Origin: Tenebrio molitor
Lineage: Eukaryota; Arthropoda; Insecta; Coleoptera; Tenebrionidae
Reading direction: 5' to 3'
Length of the DNA stretch: 64,000 nucleotides
Assembly (NCBI RefSeq): GCF_963966145.1
Contig: NC_091047.1
Coordinates: 62,001-126,000 of the forward strand
Made by a program: the position numbers and the translations under genes. The notes under the pieces are model-generated. The model was not told where the DNA came from. It made no database searches and worked only from the letters and a program-made list of their open reading frames with translations. Shown here one piece after another: positions 1 to 11,740 of the stretch (positions are counted from its first letter, which is position 1; every line of letters starts with the position of its first letter).

Positions 1-1474
1 TATCGACGATAACCACTTGTTTTCTGCATATGTAGACCAAATATGAGCTTAATCCGTCCAATACAGTGCTCAGAATGTGTCGCAGTTTTTAAAAAGGCAA
101 TTTCGAGAAAAAGGCGTTCAAAGTTTTGCCATAGAATACTTGAAGGTAGTTATAGGCAACTTCGGGCCCTTCAGTGGTACCGAAAATTGATGATATATAT
201 TTTATATACCTACCTAATTATTGATAAGGTATATTTGAGATTTTTTTTTTTTGTTAATAAATAAGGGCGTAACAGTTTTGTTAGTTTTTTGGTATGAACT
301 CTTACAATTACAAATTTTGGCTTTGTTGGCTAAATAATTCGCTTTTTTATTTAAACGGAAACCAAACGTGTGATTTATGGTAAAATGGTATAATTTGCCA
401 ACAAAAAGATCATTCCCTAGTAGCCGACCGTTTGCCATAAAATTGACAGTGACAATGGATCACCTAAATTTACGACAGCACAAGTAGCAGGTCATAAATA
501 AAAATGATTTAAAATGTAAAATTGCGTTTCATTCAAAATCTAATTGGTGTTTTTTTCGGCTGCTCTCATAAATAATTACAGGAAGTGAATCTGGGTAGGT
601 CAGTATAAAAATCAGAATTTGACTTTTTGATTGAAACTTACTTTTTTTTGGCTTTGTTTGTAAGAAAAATGATCAATAAATTATTAAATGTATCTTACCA
701 ATACCCAGGTAAGTGTGAAAAATTTTGACAAATTTATTCAATTAGAAGTCGCGATTTCTCGCGACCTGTATAATAAATAACTATTATACCCGATTTCGTT
801 GGTCAACCTCCGATTTTTTCTTTTAAAACGGTATTTCGTTCTTTTCAAATTTGTTATTAACTCCAACGTGCCAAAATGAGGCAGTAACAAATATACCTAA
901 TTCGTTAGCATTCACAGAAATCCACATTGAGATTTAAAAAATACGGCGCGGCGACAAGTACATTATGTAGTGTTAATTTGATCGATCAATTTACGAGTGC
1001 AGTTCATTCATCGAACAGCACAACACCGCCATCCGGTGATAAATACGTAAAATCCAATGGAAAAAAAAACGATTACAACTACGAAACACAGAATCATCAA
1101 TAAACAAGCAACTGTTCCACATGATCGAAAAATAAATAAGATAACAACAAACACCGCGATGGAATGGACATCGGCTTTGGTTCGTCCACTTTTTGCGTGT
1201 AATTATAAAAGTACAGTCTTGCATAAAAGAACAAGCATCTCGCAGTTGTCATAGCGACGCGGTCTGATCAAGTACAGTTGCGGCAGGATTTCGCGAAACA
1301 ACACCACGGTCGGTGACAAGACAGGTACAGTCAGCGAATATCGATCGCCTAATCAAGACTTTTGCCCCACCACTCATTTAGAATGCGTGAAAAGCGAGAA
1401 ATGTTGGTCCCCAAAATACCAATCAAAAACGAACGACGACAGAATATCGCGGACAAATGGCTCATTCCACTTAC
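1..1474. other. Probable intron of the MTA1-like gene
   Basis: AT-rich sequence downstream of the second MTA1-like exon. I found no exon with MTA similarity in it on the minus strand, and the open frames on either strand are short and unlike known proteins. It most likely belongs to the next intron of that gene. Confidence 0.4.
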
Positions 1475-2179
1475 ATTGGTGTTTGTCTGCCAGCTGGATC
1501 AGCTGGCCGGGTAAATCTCTTCGGCGGTAGAAACACATCACTTTGGCTTCTACGTTGCCTGATGCCGTTTTATTCAGTTCCTCTATACGTCGGATTTGGT
1601 ACGGAGACGTCGATGACGTCTCGAAGTACACGTAATCTATAACGAAAATGGGTTTTTCAACAAAAATCAGACAACATTTTAAATAAATAAATCCACTCCC
1701 CCCTTCACCTGCGCGCAATACCAACACCAACACAAAAAATGACCCCTGTCTGTTATCAAGTTGGCAGGATGTTTAGCAATTGCATGAATATTTTCATTAG
1801 CAAAATAGACAAGTGGGTTGGTTGCAGAAATCAAAACGAAGCACTATTATTTGATAAAAAGATACAGTTCGAGATAAAAGGTCCAAGATAAAGCACCTGG
1901 TGTCAAGTCGAGACATACCAACAACTGAAGTCAAAACAGTGGCGAATACACGCAAACGTTTGGCTTTTCGGCTGAAATTCAACAATACAAGGCATTCATA
2001 CATAAGTGTAAAAATACACGTCACCCGAACGGCCCACGATTACAATTAATAAACAAACATTGTGGCGACGATGAGTAACGAAGTGCGAGAGACATCGGAC
2101 CCAGGAAGACTTCCTCTTGAGCAAAGCCGGTTAATTGAACTTAACACTCACCTCCGACGCGATACATGTTGGCTGTCAT
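1475..2179 (-). CDS. MTA1-like: MTA1-like NuRD subunit, first two coding exons (partial)
   Basis: Metastasis-associated (MTA) proteins are scaffold subunits of the nuclear NuRD chromatin remodelling and deacetylase complex. Exon 1 (2152-2179) encodes MTANMYRVG and ends in phase 1 before GTGAGT. Exon 2 (1475-1636) follows a TTATAG acceptor and completes the typical MTA start, a BAH-domain opening with DYVYFE, YQIRRIEELNKTASGNVEAK and VMCFYRRRDLP. It ends in phase 1 before GTAAGT. The intron is 515 bp. The rest of the BAH domain and the ELM2, SANT and GATA parts are not in the window, so the gene runs off the left edge. The identity rests on the near-invariant MTA N-terminus. EMG1 lies 634 bp upstream on the opposite strand. 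Confidence 0.85.
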
Positions 2180-2813
2180 CTTAAAACACAAAAATAATAA
2201 CTTCTCAAAAGCAAAACTATGTTAATTTTAAGCACATTTTCAATAACTTGGTCGAATTTCCTCAATGTTTTGTCACTGCACCTATCACCACCAAGCGATT
2301 GGACGCCATTTTCTCGAATCAAACTCCCTGTTGGCGTCTGAGCAAAGAATCACACGATTATTAACAACAGCGCCAGAAGAACTCCAGGCGGACAGTAGCA
2401 GAAACTTGCGACGATAAAACAGAAACATGCAAAAAATACAGAAAAATAACCAAGATAATACGAATCGCCCGTGATTTTGACTGCTTGCTCGCCACAACTC
2501 CAAAAATTAAAATTCAAAATTTCAATCATTGTTCACAAAATCGAATGTTGCGTAAATTACAAAGTAGTAAATCTAATATGACCAAAAAAAAAATAAGTGT
2601 CACGTAATTTCACTTACACTACAGTTGTTCTCTAGTGAGCGTACCGCGCATGTTCGTTAAACAACGAGCGCTTTGCATTCGTTATCGTTAATAAATAAAT
2701 TAAAGACCACGAGAAAGAGTGAGGTAGGGAATAATAAAGTTAAGAATTTCATTTCAACATTTTCAACCGAAAACCGTGAACATAAAGTTAACCTTATAAC
2801 ATAAATAAGAAAG
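2180..2813. promoter_or_regulatory. Divergent promoter region between MTA1-like and EMG1
   Basis: This 634-bp interval separates two start codons on opposite strands and must hold both 5' UTRs and promoters. I see no convincing TATA box in a fixed place and no further coding exon. The assignment as a bidirectional promoter is inferred from gene layout only. Confidence 0.4.
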
Positions 2814-3542
2814 ATGCAAAAGCAAAGAAGTAAAAAACGAAGATTGACCCAAAAAGACGGAAACGAAGACCCTGAATTTGATCCCGTACCCAAGCACCTG
2901 AGGACAGACCATTTAAAAAATCAAGAAAAACGGCTCATCATAATTCTGGAAAATGCTCAACTTGAAACCGTGAAAGTCGGCAACAAATTCGAATTATTAA
3001 ATTGCGACGATCACGTTAACATTTTGAAGAGCCATGGTCGTTCCCAAACGCTTTTTCGTCCTGACATCACACACCAGTGTTTACTGATGCTGTTTGATAG
3101 CCCCTTAAATAGAGCTGGCTTACTTCAAGTGTACATACACACAGACAACAATGTTCTCATTGAACTAAATCCACAAACAAGAATTCCTAGGACTTTCAAG
3201 AGGTTCGCTGGTTTGATGGTGCAATTATTACATAAATACTCAATTCGTGCTGAAAATGGGCCAAAATTATTAAAAGTCGTTAAAAATCCAATTACTGATC
3301 ATCTCCCAGTGGGAATCAAGAAATATGCCATGTCATTTGCTGCAAAACAAACAGTGAAGTGTGCAGAACTCGTGCCTAAAGATGATGACCCAGTTGCTGT
3401 AATTGTTGGTGCTATGGCCAGAGGTAGTGTAAATGTTGATTATGCAGAAGACACTTTTTCCATTAGCCACTACCCACTGTCAGCAGCACTTGCTTGTACC
3501 AAACTCTGTTCAGCATTTGAGGAACAGTGGGGCATACATTAG
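2814..3542 (+). CDS. EMG1: EMG1/NEP1, 18S rRNA pseudouridine N1-methyltransferase
   Basis: EMG1 (Nep1) is the SPOUT-class methyltransferase that methylates a pseudouridine in 18S rRNA and is needed for small-subunit assembly in the nucleolus. The single exon encodes 242 residues, close to the 244 of the human protein. Family marks visible are ETVKVGNKFELLNCDDH near residues 52-68, the substrate segment RPDITHQCLLMLFDSPLNRAG, the knot segment NPITDHLPVGIKKYAMSF near 166-183, and the C-terminal VGAMARGSVNVDYAEDTFSI then YPLSAALACTKLC. A basic N-terminus (KQRSKKRR) fits nucleolar targeting. The start follows AAAG. A poly(A)-type AATAAAA lies about 40 bp after the stop. The gene is intronless and converges on the IRAG-like gene, with only 85 bp between the two stop codons. 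Confidence 0.95.
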   Translation: MQKQRSKKRRLTQKDGNEDPEFDPVPKHLRTDHLKNQEKRLIIILENAQLETVKVGNKFELLNCDDHVNILKSHGRSQTLFRPDITHQCLLMLFDSPLNRAGLLQVYIHTDNNVLIELNPQTRIPRTFKRFAGLMVQLLHKYSIRAENGPKLLKVVKNPITDHLPVGIKKYAMSFAAKQTVKCAELVPKDDDPVAVIVGAMARGSVNVDYAEDTFSISHYPLSAALACTKLCSAFEEQWGIH

Positions 3543-3627
3543 CTATTAATTTTTATTTAATATTGTTTTATTTTATTAAATAAAAATTTTAAACAAATAC
3601 ATTAATTTTACTTAGGACAATATAAAA

Positions 3628-6600
3628 TTATAAAGGAAAATTATCAGAGTATGTTTCTTCAATAAACAAATTCATTATCCATTGTATGGGACACATTCGT
3701 TTGCTATTTTTGGGACACATTTGATCAATGTAGAATATTAACGAAACAACTAAACCTAGGAAGAATATAAAAATCAAAATTAACCCTCTTGACCTGAAAT
3801 CCAAAATTATTACAATGAAAAAGGTTGATGAGCAACAACCAACACTTACTTAAAATGTGATTCATCTGACCTGTTCACTGAAAATGGTGCTAAATTTTTT
3901 GTTTCTAATTTTTGACAATCGCAAATGGTTCTAAAAAAAGACAATACAATACATTATAACATGCGTTCAAGTAAAACCTACTTTTTTAACATGAAAACAA
4001 CAATTTTAATACAAACTAAACTGAAATTATGCTTCTATTTTATCTTTTTTAAAATTCTTTCAACTTACTGTTTCAATTTCTTATTTTCTTGACTCAAAAT
4101 AGCAACATAATTAATTACTAATTTACAAAAGCTCCCCGACCGCTTTTCGCACTGAGTGACACCGTGTTCAACTGCAGTCTTTAACACCTCTTTACTGATA
4201 TCTTTCAAAAGTTGCATGTGTGTAATGGCAGTTTCATATTTTCCAAAACGACTGCATTTTCTCAAAGACTCGATGCTACAATTTAAATATTCGTAATACT
4301 GCACAGTCAATTTTGTAAATCTCTCCTTCTTAAGGATGTATCTATTTGCAGATGTAGAAACATCAACTGCAAGTAAACTAGCGAGAGTAACAAATTTCTC
4401 TTCCATTTCCTTAAAAGATAACTGCCTAAAAAAATAGAAGACGTCTCGGAACATCACTAAACAAATAAAACACCCACCTCAGATGAACATCGCCAAGTTC
4501 CAAATTATCTAAAAACGAATCAAATCCCATTGATGTTGCTTCAACTACATCCTAAAAGTAGAACTTTACATATAAAGGCTGTCTTTAAAAAAACGGCCCA
4601 CGCTATAACTTTGCTATTGATGACCCAAATTTAAAAAATTATACAGGAAACGAAATGGCTCTAAAAACACTACATATATAATTTTTATACCATCTACCCA
4701 TTTATGGGCAATGGGCAACTTTTATTTTTCAAATGGTAATCTATAATTTTTTTTTTCTTCAAACGTCCGTAAAATATGACATTGCACTGCTGCATTGATA
4801 ATGCTAAAGTGTCACTTCATTGTCATGGCATCTTAACGAGCTGACCTGCGTCCGTGAAGTTATTATCTCCGCTGAGGAGCGTCCGTGAAGTTATTATCTC
4901 CGCTGATGGCGTCCGTGAAGTTATTATCTCCGCTGATGAGCGGCTGTAAAGTAAACTAGCTAATCATTTGAAATTCCCACCTGGTTTCTTAACACGTCTT
5001 AAATAATTTGTTACGAAGGTTTGAGGAAAAAATAGTACTATGGCGGACAATAAATTTAGGCCGGCAAATTTCTGACATTTCAAAAAAGTCAATGCAAGCG
5101 ACCATTTATTGTCATTATGACTGATGTGTCAGTTTGTCAAACTGAAGGTTTTCAAGCTGTTTGGCGTTTCCTTCGCCTTTTTCGTAACTTACAGATCATG
5201 ACGCACTAGCATAACTGATTTGTAGTGGCACTTCTCTCTGATGCACGCTTCTTTTCCCAATTTTAATTTTGATTATCGCTGTCACGATGACAAGAATGAC
5301 AAAAATCGAAAATGGGGTTAGTTGAACATAATGCCAGCTTCACATTTTGATGTCAACTCAATGACAGGCCGGCCTAAATTTATTGTCCGCCATAGTACGT
5401 TATTTGCCAGCCGCAGCACATAAAACTTCAGTTTTGCTCCTCATAACATAATATACTATTATTAATTCTGTTCTGATTGTAATGGCATAAAAAACTATAC
5501 CCTTTGATAACAAAATGTCCGAGACAAAAAGCATCAAAATTAGATTTATCCTTATTTCATAAACGAAAATTTGTTGGTAGTATGCTGGACTTCACTTAAA
5601 TGTCAATTTTACACACGTTTCATGTTGCAAATTTTATTTTTTGTTCGACACTCAGAATGTAAGAATTTTCTCCTGTGTGAACGGATTTTGATAAATGTCA
5701 CAACTTGTCAAAACGGAACGTCAAGCCAATTTTAAAGATTTTAAGCGATTTGGAGCCTTTAGGAGGCTCGTCGAACAAAAAAACGTTGAATTCGAAACAG
5801 CCAATTTACGCACGAACGAGTTGAATACAACGTTTTTTTTGTTAAATAAACTACATAATATTATTTAATTATAATTCATAAAAATCATTGAATAATGGAG
5901 GTCGGTTAACTTGATTTTTTCATTACTATGACAATAAATCTAATTATGATGCAACATATTTATCTTTTTTCTCGGAAGTTTTGTTATCAAAGGGTATAGT
6001 TTTTTATGCCATTACAATCAGAAAAAAAAACTCTTAACAGAATCAATAAAAAAATTATAGGTTTACCATTTGAAAAATAAAAGTTGCCCATTGCCAATAA
6101 ATGGGCAGGTTTGTAGTGTTTTTAGAGTCATTTCGTTTCCTGTATAATTTTTTTCATTTGGGTCATCAACATCAAAGTTATAGCGTGGGCCGTTTTTTTA
6201 AGACAGCCTGTATATAATATGTGGCGCAAAAATGAATACAACCTGAATGGTACAAGTTTCGCTGTCGCAAGTTTTAAAACTATCGTCATCACGTGCAGCA
6301 GTTTCATGGTATTCGTTCGAATTATCATTTATTTCCTTCATTAAAATGTCATGCAACTCCAAATGGGATTCATCATTTGATCTAGAATACAATTTAAAAA
6401 AATACGTATAGTCATATTAATCCTTTTACAATTCTTCTACCTGTTTTCGGTCAATACACTGGAACTCAATAAATGCAGATATTTATAAACAACTGTCGTA
6501 CAGAACGAAGTAAACAAATTGATTTTCTTATTCAAAATGATCATCTCATTCTCCAAACAAAAAAATGTGTGCTTTAAGTGAACAAGTTCATCAACTTGTC

Positions 6601-9600
6601 TTAACAGATCTTCATCTACAGCACTGCTAAATTTAAAACAATCGAAGACGTTTACGGTTACACTGAAAATGATGCTACATACTTTATTGCAGACACTGTT
6701 TGGTACAAAAAAAAAAACGTAAATGAAAATGGATATTTTTGACTCATACCATTGCGGTCAAAAATAACTGGGACAGTGTGTTACTGTAGACACTTCCAAA
6801 AATCATTCAAACCACGACCTGCTGTATTATAACCGGCCAGTTCAAAAGTGTAATTTGAGTGATCCCCGCAGAGCGCTAGTGTACGGGCGCTTTTTGGGGA
6901 TATTATTCATCTTAAGTTTTTGTCACCGAGTTTTTCTCGTTCAAATGACATTCGAATTTAAAATCAAAAATTAAAAAATACAGTCGTATTCGGTATTGTT
7001 TTAGAAAGAAAATATGAACTACTGTACTCAATCTTAACTCTAAAATAATGTCTAAACATATTTTTCTGCATTTTTATTCTTTAGAAACGCCCGTACTGTG
7101 GCGCCCTCATCGGCGAAAATTGGCTCTTTCTCGGAAACATTTTCGCAATGCTTTTTTAATGAAATGAACAGGCCGGTTATTATACAGCAGGTCGTGATTC
7201 AAACTCATTCAGTTTGGAAGTGTCTACAGTAACGTGCTGTCCCAGTTATTTTATTTTTGACCGCAATCCGCAATAGTAATAACCATGTTTTTCTGAGTAC
7301 ATCATACATCATTAAGGTACAGTCGTTCCCCAAAATAAAATAGGACAAAGTGTTACCTTAGACAGTTTCACAATTCAAAGATTTGTGTAGTGTAAGTGGG
7401 ACGTATGTGTCTCAGATTACAACTTGATTTAACTTGACGATTGATGTACGGTCGATGGACAAATAAAACTGGGACACTTAAAATTTAATCTATGTAAATC
7501 CGACTATTGAATTTTCAATATATTTGTCAGTGTTTATATAATATGTCATACTAAAGTTAATCTATTTGTGATAAAGCCGTAATTAAACGATGCAAATTTG
7601 TAAATTTTGACTTATGTGATTGTCATTTTTGTCCCAGTTTTATTTGTCCATCGACTGTATGTAGGAAAATTTATGTGGCAACTGTGTTGGTGAGATAGAG
7701 TTGACATTTCTTTGACATCAGTTCATAGTCGTGCAATTTTGAAAATCAATGTGCAATGGTATAAAAAAATCAAATGCACGCTAATGAAATGTCGTACAAA
7801 TGTCAACCATACCCCACCCACACAATTGCCACATAAATCTTCGTACATAGTTGCCATACTTATCCACAATCATTTTGAATCACCCAATATAAATCTTATC
7901 TTAAAAATGTATAATTAATTCATTTAATGTTCACCTAGGTTATTTTAAAATTTAATTAAGTGATGTCTCTCACCCAAAAAAAGTAATCAATAACAACAAA
8001 ATTAATCAAATCGCCTACCTTTCTAACTCTTCATTGATTCTTAATAAAAACAAATTTGTATCTGAGATTTCCATTTGTTTTCGTAGATTTCTTATTTCAA
8101 ATTTACTTTCCGTTAACTCGTCGTAAAGGCCGGCAACTGTTATATCGTTCTCCGCCTTTAGGTCGGCTAAGTACTTCTTAAAATTAGCCTGTTGAAAAAA
8201 GTTTTCCTTTAATTTCATTTCTAACTGTCGTTGTTTACTCATCCTCACTTCATTTTCAATTCGCAGATTAGTTGTTACAACATGTTCAGTTTTTAATTTA
8301 TTTAAGGTGTCACGTAAATTCTCGACTAAAATTTGATTCTTGATTCTAAGGTTTTTTATTTCCTCTTCCAAACCGAAACATTGACCGCGTAAGTTCATAA
8401 CTTCCATTTCCGAACTTTCCAAGTTTTTTGATACTAAGCATTTATCAGTAGTAATATCCCGTATTAATTCTGCCTGTTGAGAAGTTTTGTCATGGTAAAA
8501 ATCTAAATCACCTCTAATTTTTTTATTATCTAAACAGACCTCTTCATATTTTAGCGTCAGCTTGGTATTAATGCTTTTTTCTCTGGCAAGTTCTCTTTCG
8601 ACTCTTTCTTGTTTTTCTAATAACCTTTCCAATCGGATTTGTTGTTTAGAAAAATTAGATTTTCTTAATTCGACAGTCTCAGAAACAAAGGACGGTATAT
8701 TGGCCCAAATATTATTATCTGTCTGTGTACTTTTGTCAATAGGATTTATTTCATTCAATTTTTTGAGCAAATTCGCATTCAATAATTTTTCATGATGAAG
8801 ACTGGCTTTCGCCGTTTTCAATTCGTTAGTTAACCCATAAATTACCTGATCCTTTTCTGCATTTTTATCAGTGTCGAAATTGCTGTTGATTTCTTTCCTT
8901 AATTCAGCTGTTACATTTTCTTCAAGTGGAACACAATTTAACTGTTCCTCCTTTTGTTCCTCTAGATTGATTAATTCGTCATCAACTAGGACACTTTTAA
9001 ACTCGTTCCCACTTCCACTCTCCTTTTGTTTCTTTTTCATACTGTGTAGTTCTCTTTGTAAAGTATCTATAATTTCGTCTTTTTCCTGCAGTTTAATCAT
9101 CAAACCACCACATTCATCTTTATAATCTCGTAATGATTCATTGTCATTTGACACTTGCTTTAAATTTTGCCACAGACTATTTTTAATTCCTTCTTGATCT
9201 TTGAGCAATTCATACAAGCGTTTTACTTCGTCAACTTCATGTATTTTCTCTGAAGAAATATCTGCCAATTCTTCTTTTAAACTCTTATGAGGACTTCGCA
9301 ATATTGCAATCACACCAAAATTAGAAAATAATTCAGAACCACTGCAACTGCTACTTTCGGTTGAAGAACTGTTAAGATCAAGCTGTTTTAAGTTTGGCAA
9401 TGGACCGCTCAAAGAAGGGCTGACTGGATTCGCCAGTTGATTCAACAATTTCGGCGTGTTAAAAACATGTTTAAAATTGGCATTGTGTGCATTCCCATTT
9501 AAAATTGCTTTATCGTTAAGACAGCTGTCCTCTTGTAATAAACACTCCAAATCTCGTATTCTTTGTTTAAGAAGTTTGCGTTCGTTGACATAAAAAGTTA

Positions 9601-11129
9601 CAAGTTCCGTTTTTTCATCCAACTGAGATTTTATAACATCAGTTACTTCCACAAGTGTGGAAATTTCTGACTCTTTTATGTCGAGACAATCTTTCATGTC
9701 ATTTATTGTTTTTCTTCCCTCTTGGTTGATTTTTTCCAATGTTCGTAATTTATTTTTTAAGTGCTGATTCTAAAAATATTAATAAAAACAGATTTCTACG
9801 AACAGCAACTACATATTATATTATATATTAATAATAGGTAGAGGAATAATTACATGAACGAGGTATTCGAAAAAAGTACCTACTATACTTATCACGTTCT
9901 ATTAAAAGTTACTGGTGGCAAACTGAATTAGTGCATATTGTGCAAGTTATTTTTATAATATTAAGTGCATGAAGTGAGTGTTTTTTATGCATGAAAAGGT
10001 CTTTTACGCCGAGACGCAGGTCGAGGCAGTAATGCATTTGAATGCACATAAAACATCTTCACGCACGAAATATAATAGTTATTTTTATATGCGTGAAGTG
10101 AGTGTTTTTTGTTCATGAAAAATACATTTTAACTCTACATTCTTAACAGAAATCTAGCTTAATTTTTGCAAAATGAAAATTTAGGAATCAAACATCTTTG
10201 GTTCTTGTTATTTAATATGTTATACCTATTTGACCATGTCATATTTAATTAAAAAAACATCATTACCTCATTGTCAAGTTGGTTAACTTGAACTAAATGA
10301 GTTTGTAGTTGTTTTTTATAATAAGATAGCATTTTTTCCAGCTGTTCATACTTTTTATTAATCACATAGGTTTTTTCTTTCTCTTCCTCGATGCTGGATA
10401 TTGTCATAACAAGTTGTTCACTGGCAAGTTGTTCTCTACAACATTAACTTAAACTTTATGACAATGAAATAATAAAGAGAATTTACTGATGTGATTTCTG
10501 TAGAGTGTTTATGTCATCCAACAAAGACTCATTTTGGTCCTCACAAATTGTCAGCTGTTGTTTAACTAAATCCAATTCTGCTGTTGTTTTAGCTAACTGG
10601 TGTTGTAATTTATGGACTTGGTCTTCTAAAGTCATTTCACTAGCTAAAATGGTTGCATGAATGTTTATACTTTTAGACAAAACAAAGGAATACTTTTATT
10701 ATTGTTGTTAAAATGAGACTCACAAAAAATTTGTGTGGCATTGGGATTTAAAAACTGATTAAAGCTATAAAAAAAATTAATTGAAAAAAAACAATTTTCG
10801 TTTTATTCTTGTCCAATATACTTGGTAGGAAATTCTGAAAAACCATTATCAACGCCGTCCCCTTGAATATTAGCAATCCAGTCGTCCATCACTTTTTGGA
10901 AGAACACATAGTCAACATTGGGATTGATACTGTCAGGATCAAGTTGTTTTTGTAATTCATCTAGTTCAGCCCTGAAACACCTCCAGCAGTTAGCAAACAA
11001 GAGCTACGGTGTTTGTACTTACGGATTATTCGGCATGTAAGGTTTAATAAATTCGATTAAACACGAAACCGGAACACAATTCGTATTTTTTTGGTCGCAA
11101 GATTTGAAGATACATTGCACAATATCCAT
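3628..11129 (-). CDS. Tail-anchored EF-hand-like/coiled-coil protein, IRAG/LRMP- and KASH5-like
   Basis: I assemble 12 exons: 11023-11129, 10822-10971, 10724-10764, 10487-10643, 10267-10435, 8019-9769, 6441-6626, 6243-6381, 4478-4551, 4069-4425, 3850-3930, 3628-3793. All phases join and give 1125 residues. Residues 1-75 form a helical EF-hand-like head (start MDIVQCIFKS). About 100-840 is predicted coiled coil, very rich in E, K, L and Q. The exon at 4069-4425 (about residues 925-1043) has the pattern EMEEKFVTLASLL, then KKERF, then QCEKRS and INYVAILSQENKKL, which recalls the conserved block of IRAG1/LRMP. The last exon has one hydrophobic segment (GLILIFIFFLGLVVSLIFYI, about 1074-1093) and a 32-residue tail ending NFPL. 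Vertebrate relatives sit in the ER or nuclear envelope and act on IP3 receptors or nuclear attachment; transfer of that role is inference. The fragments could be two genes, but the phase-2 donor at 8018 joins the 6626 exon cleanly. Confidence 0.55.
4848..4943. repeat. Three-copy tandem repeat, about 31-bp unit
   Basis: Three successive copies of GCGTCCGTGAAGTTATTATC followed by TCCGCTGA, with 2-4 variable bases between units. It lies inside the transposon at 4576-6210. Confidence 0.85.
5038..5395. mobile_element. Nested MITE with CTATGGCGGACAATAAATTT ends
   Basis: The left end at 5038 and the right end at 5395 are inverted copies of about 28 bp and are flanked by TA on each side, as in Tc1/mariner insertions. 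Related ends occur at 25629, 52728 and 53078. It has no coding capacity. Confidence 0.75.
6751..7267. mobile_element. Inverted-repeat element with ATTGCGGTCAAAAATAACTG ends
   Basis: Terminal inverted repeats of about 55 bp, with a second pair of arms inside (about 6807-6845 and 7165-7200, sharing CGACCTGCTGTATTATAACC). The element lies in the intron between the exons at 6441-6626 and 8019-9769 of the IRAG-like gene. It is noncoding. Confidence 0.7.
7447..7659. mobile_element. 213-bp mariner-like MITE (TACGGTCGATGGACAAATAA)
   Basis: Inverted ends of about 30 bp with TA at both borders. A partial second copy lies at about 18010-18148, and a fragment in inverse orientation at about 24890-24960. 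A solo related end (TACAGTCGTTCCCCAAAATA) is at about 7319, with a sibling at 35724. Confidence 0.75.
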
Positions 11130-11740
11130 TTTTACAAATCTCAACCAAACAACCTCCCTAATTTAAGTAAACTAATTTTTAACGATACATACTTCGCTAC
11201 GTATTGCACGTTTCAACTCTATTAACAAAAAACTAGTCGTATCAACGAAAAAGTGGAAAAAACTGAAAAAGTCGTTTTCAAGCGTTTAAAATGTGAATTT
11301 ATTGCCAACCGTAGAATCACAGAGGAACCAGATGGATTTTGTCTTATTTTATCTGTGGTTGGAAAAAATTAAAAAAATTATTTCGAATTTGCTCTTAAAA
11401 AATTTAATAACAAATATAGCCATACTCGTTATCACGTTTTTTTTTTAATCTTTACAATCACAAAATTCACAAGTGTCTCACACGTGCTTATAATTCCGTT
11501 TTTATGTCCCGTCGAACATAACAATTTCAATTTTTGAGAATGAAATATTTTAAACCTAGATATATACACGTGGTAGTACGCATAACAATTTCAAGTATTT
11601 TTTTTTATGTTATACGTAGACATTATAAAATGTTATTTCTTTTCAATGTAACAGCAGCAATGTAACAACTCTTGTAGAAAATCTCGTATATGGCTACAAA
11701 ATTCATTTGAGTTTTAAAAATTCCTAGGCCGAAAGAAATG

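Larger units (their letters stand above)
4576..6210. mobile_element. 1.6-kb inverted-repeat transposon in an intron, with nested elements
   Basis: Long terminal inverted repeats of about 95 bp match: the left end reads AGGCTGTCTTTAAAAAAACG and the right end is its near-exact complement up to 6210. No transposase is encoded. At least two further inverted-repeat elements lie inside (5038-5395, and arms at about 5470-5525 and 5965-6030). The whole sits in the 1691-bp intron between the exons at 4478-4551 and 6243-6381. Confidence 0.75.

Noticed and set aside
4848..4943. CRISPR-like array
   Set aside because: Only three units in direct contact without unique spacers, in a eukaryotic transposon.
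8015..8018. TAG as the end of the coiled-coil gene
   Set aside because: The TAG overlaps a good donor (AAAG|GTAGGC) in phase 2 that joins the next minus-strand exon; kept only as the alternative in the gene entry.
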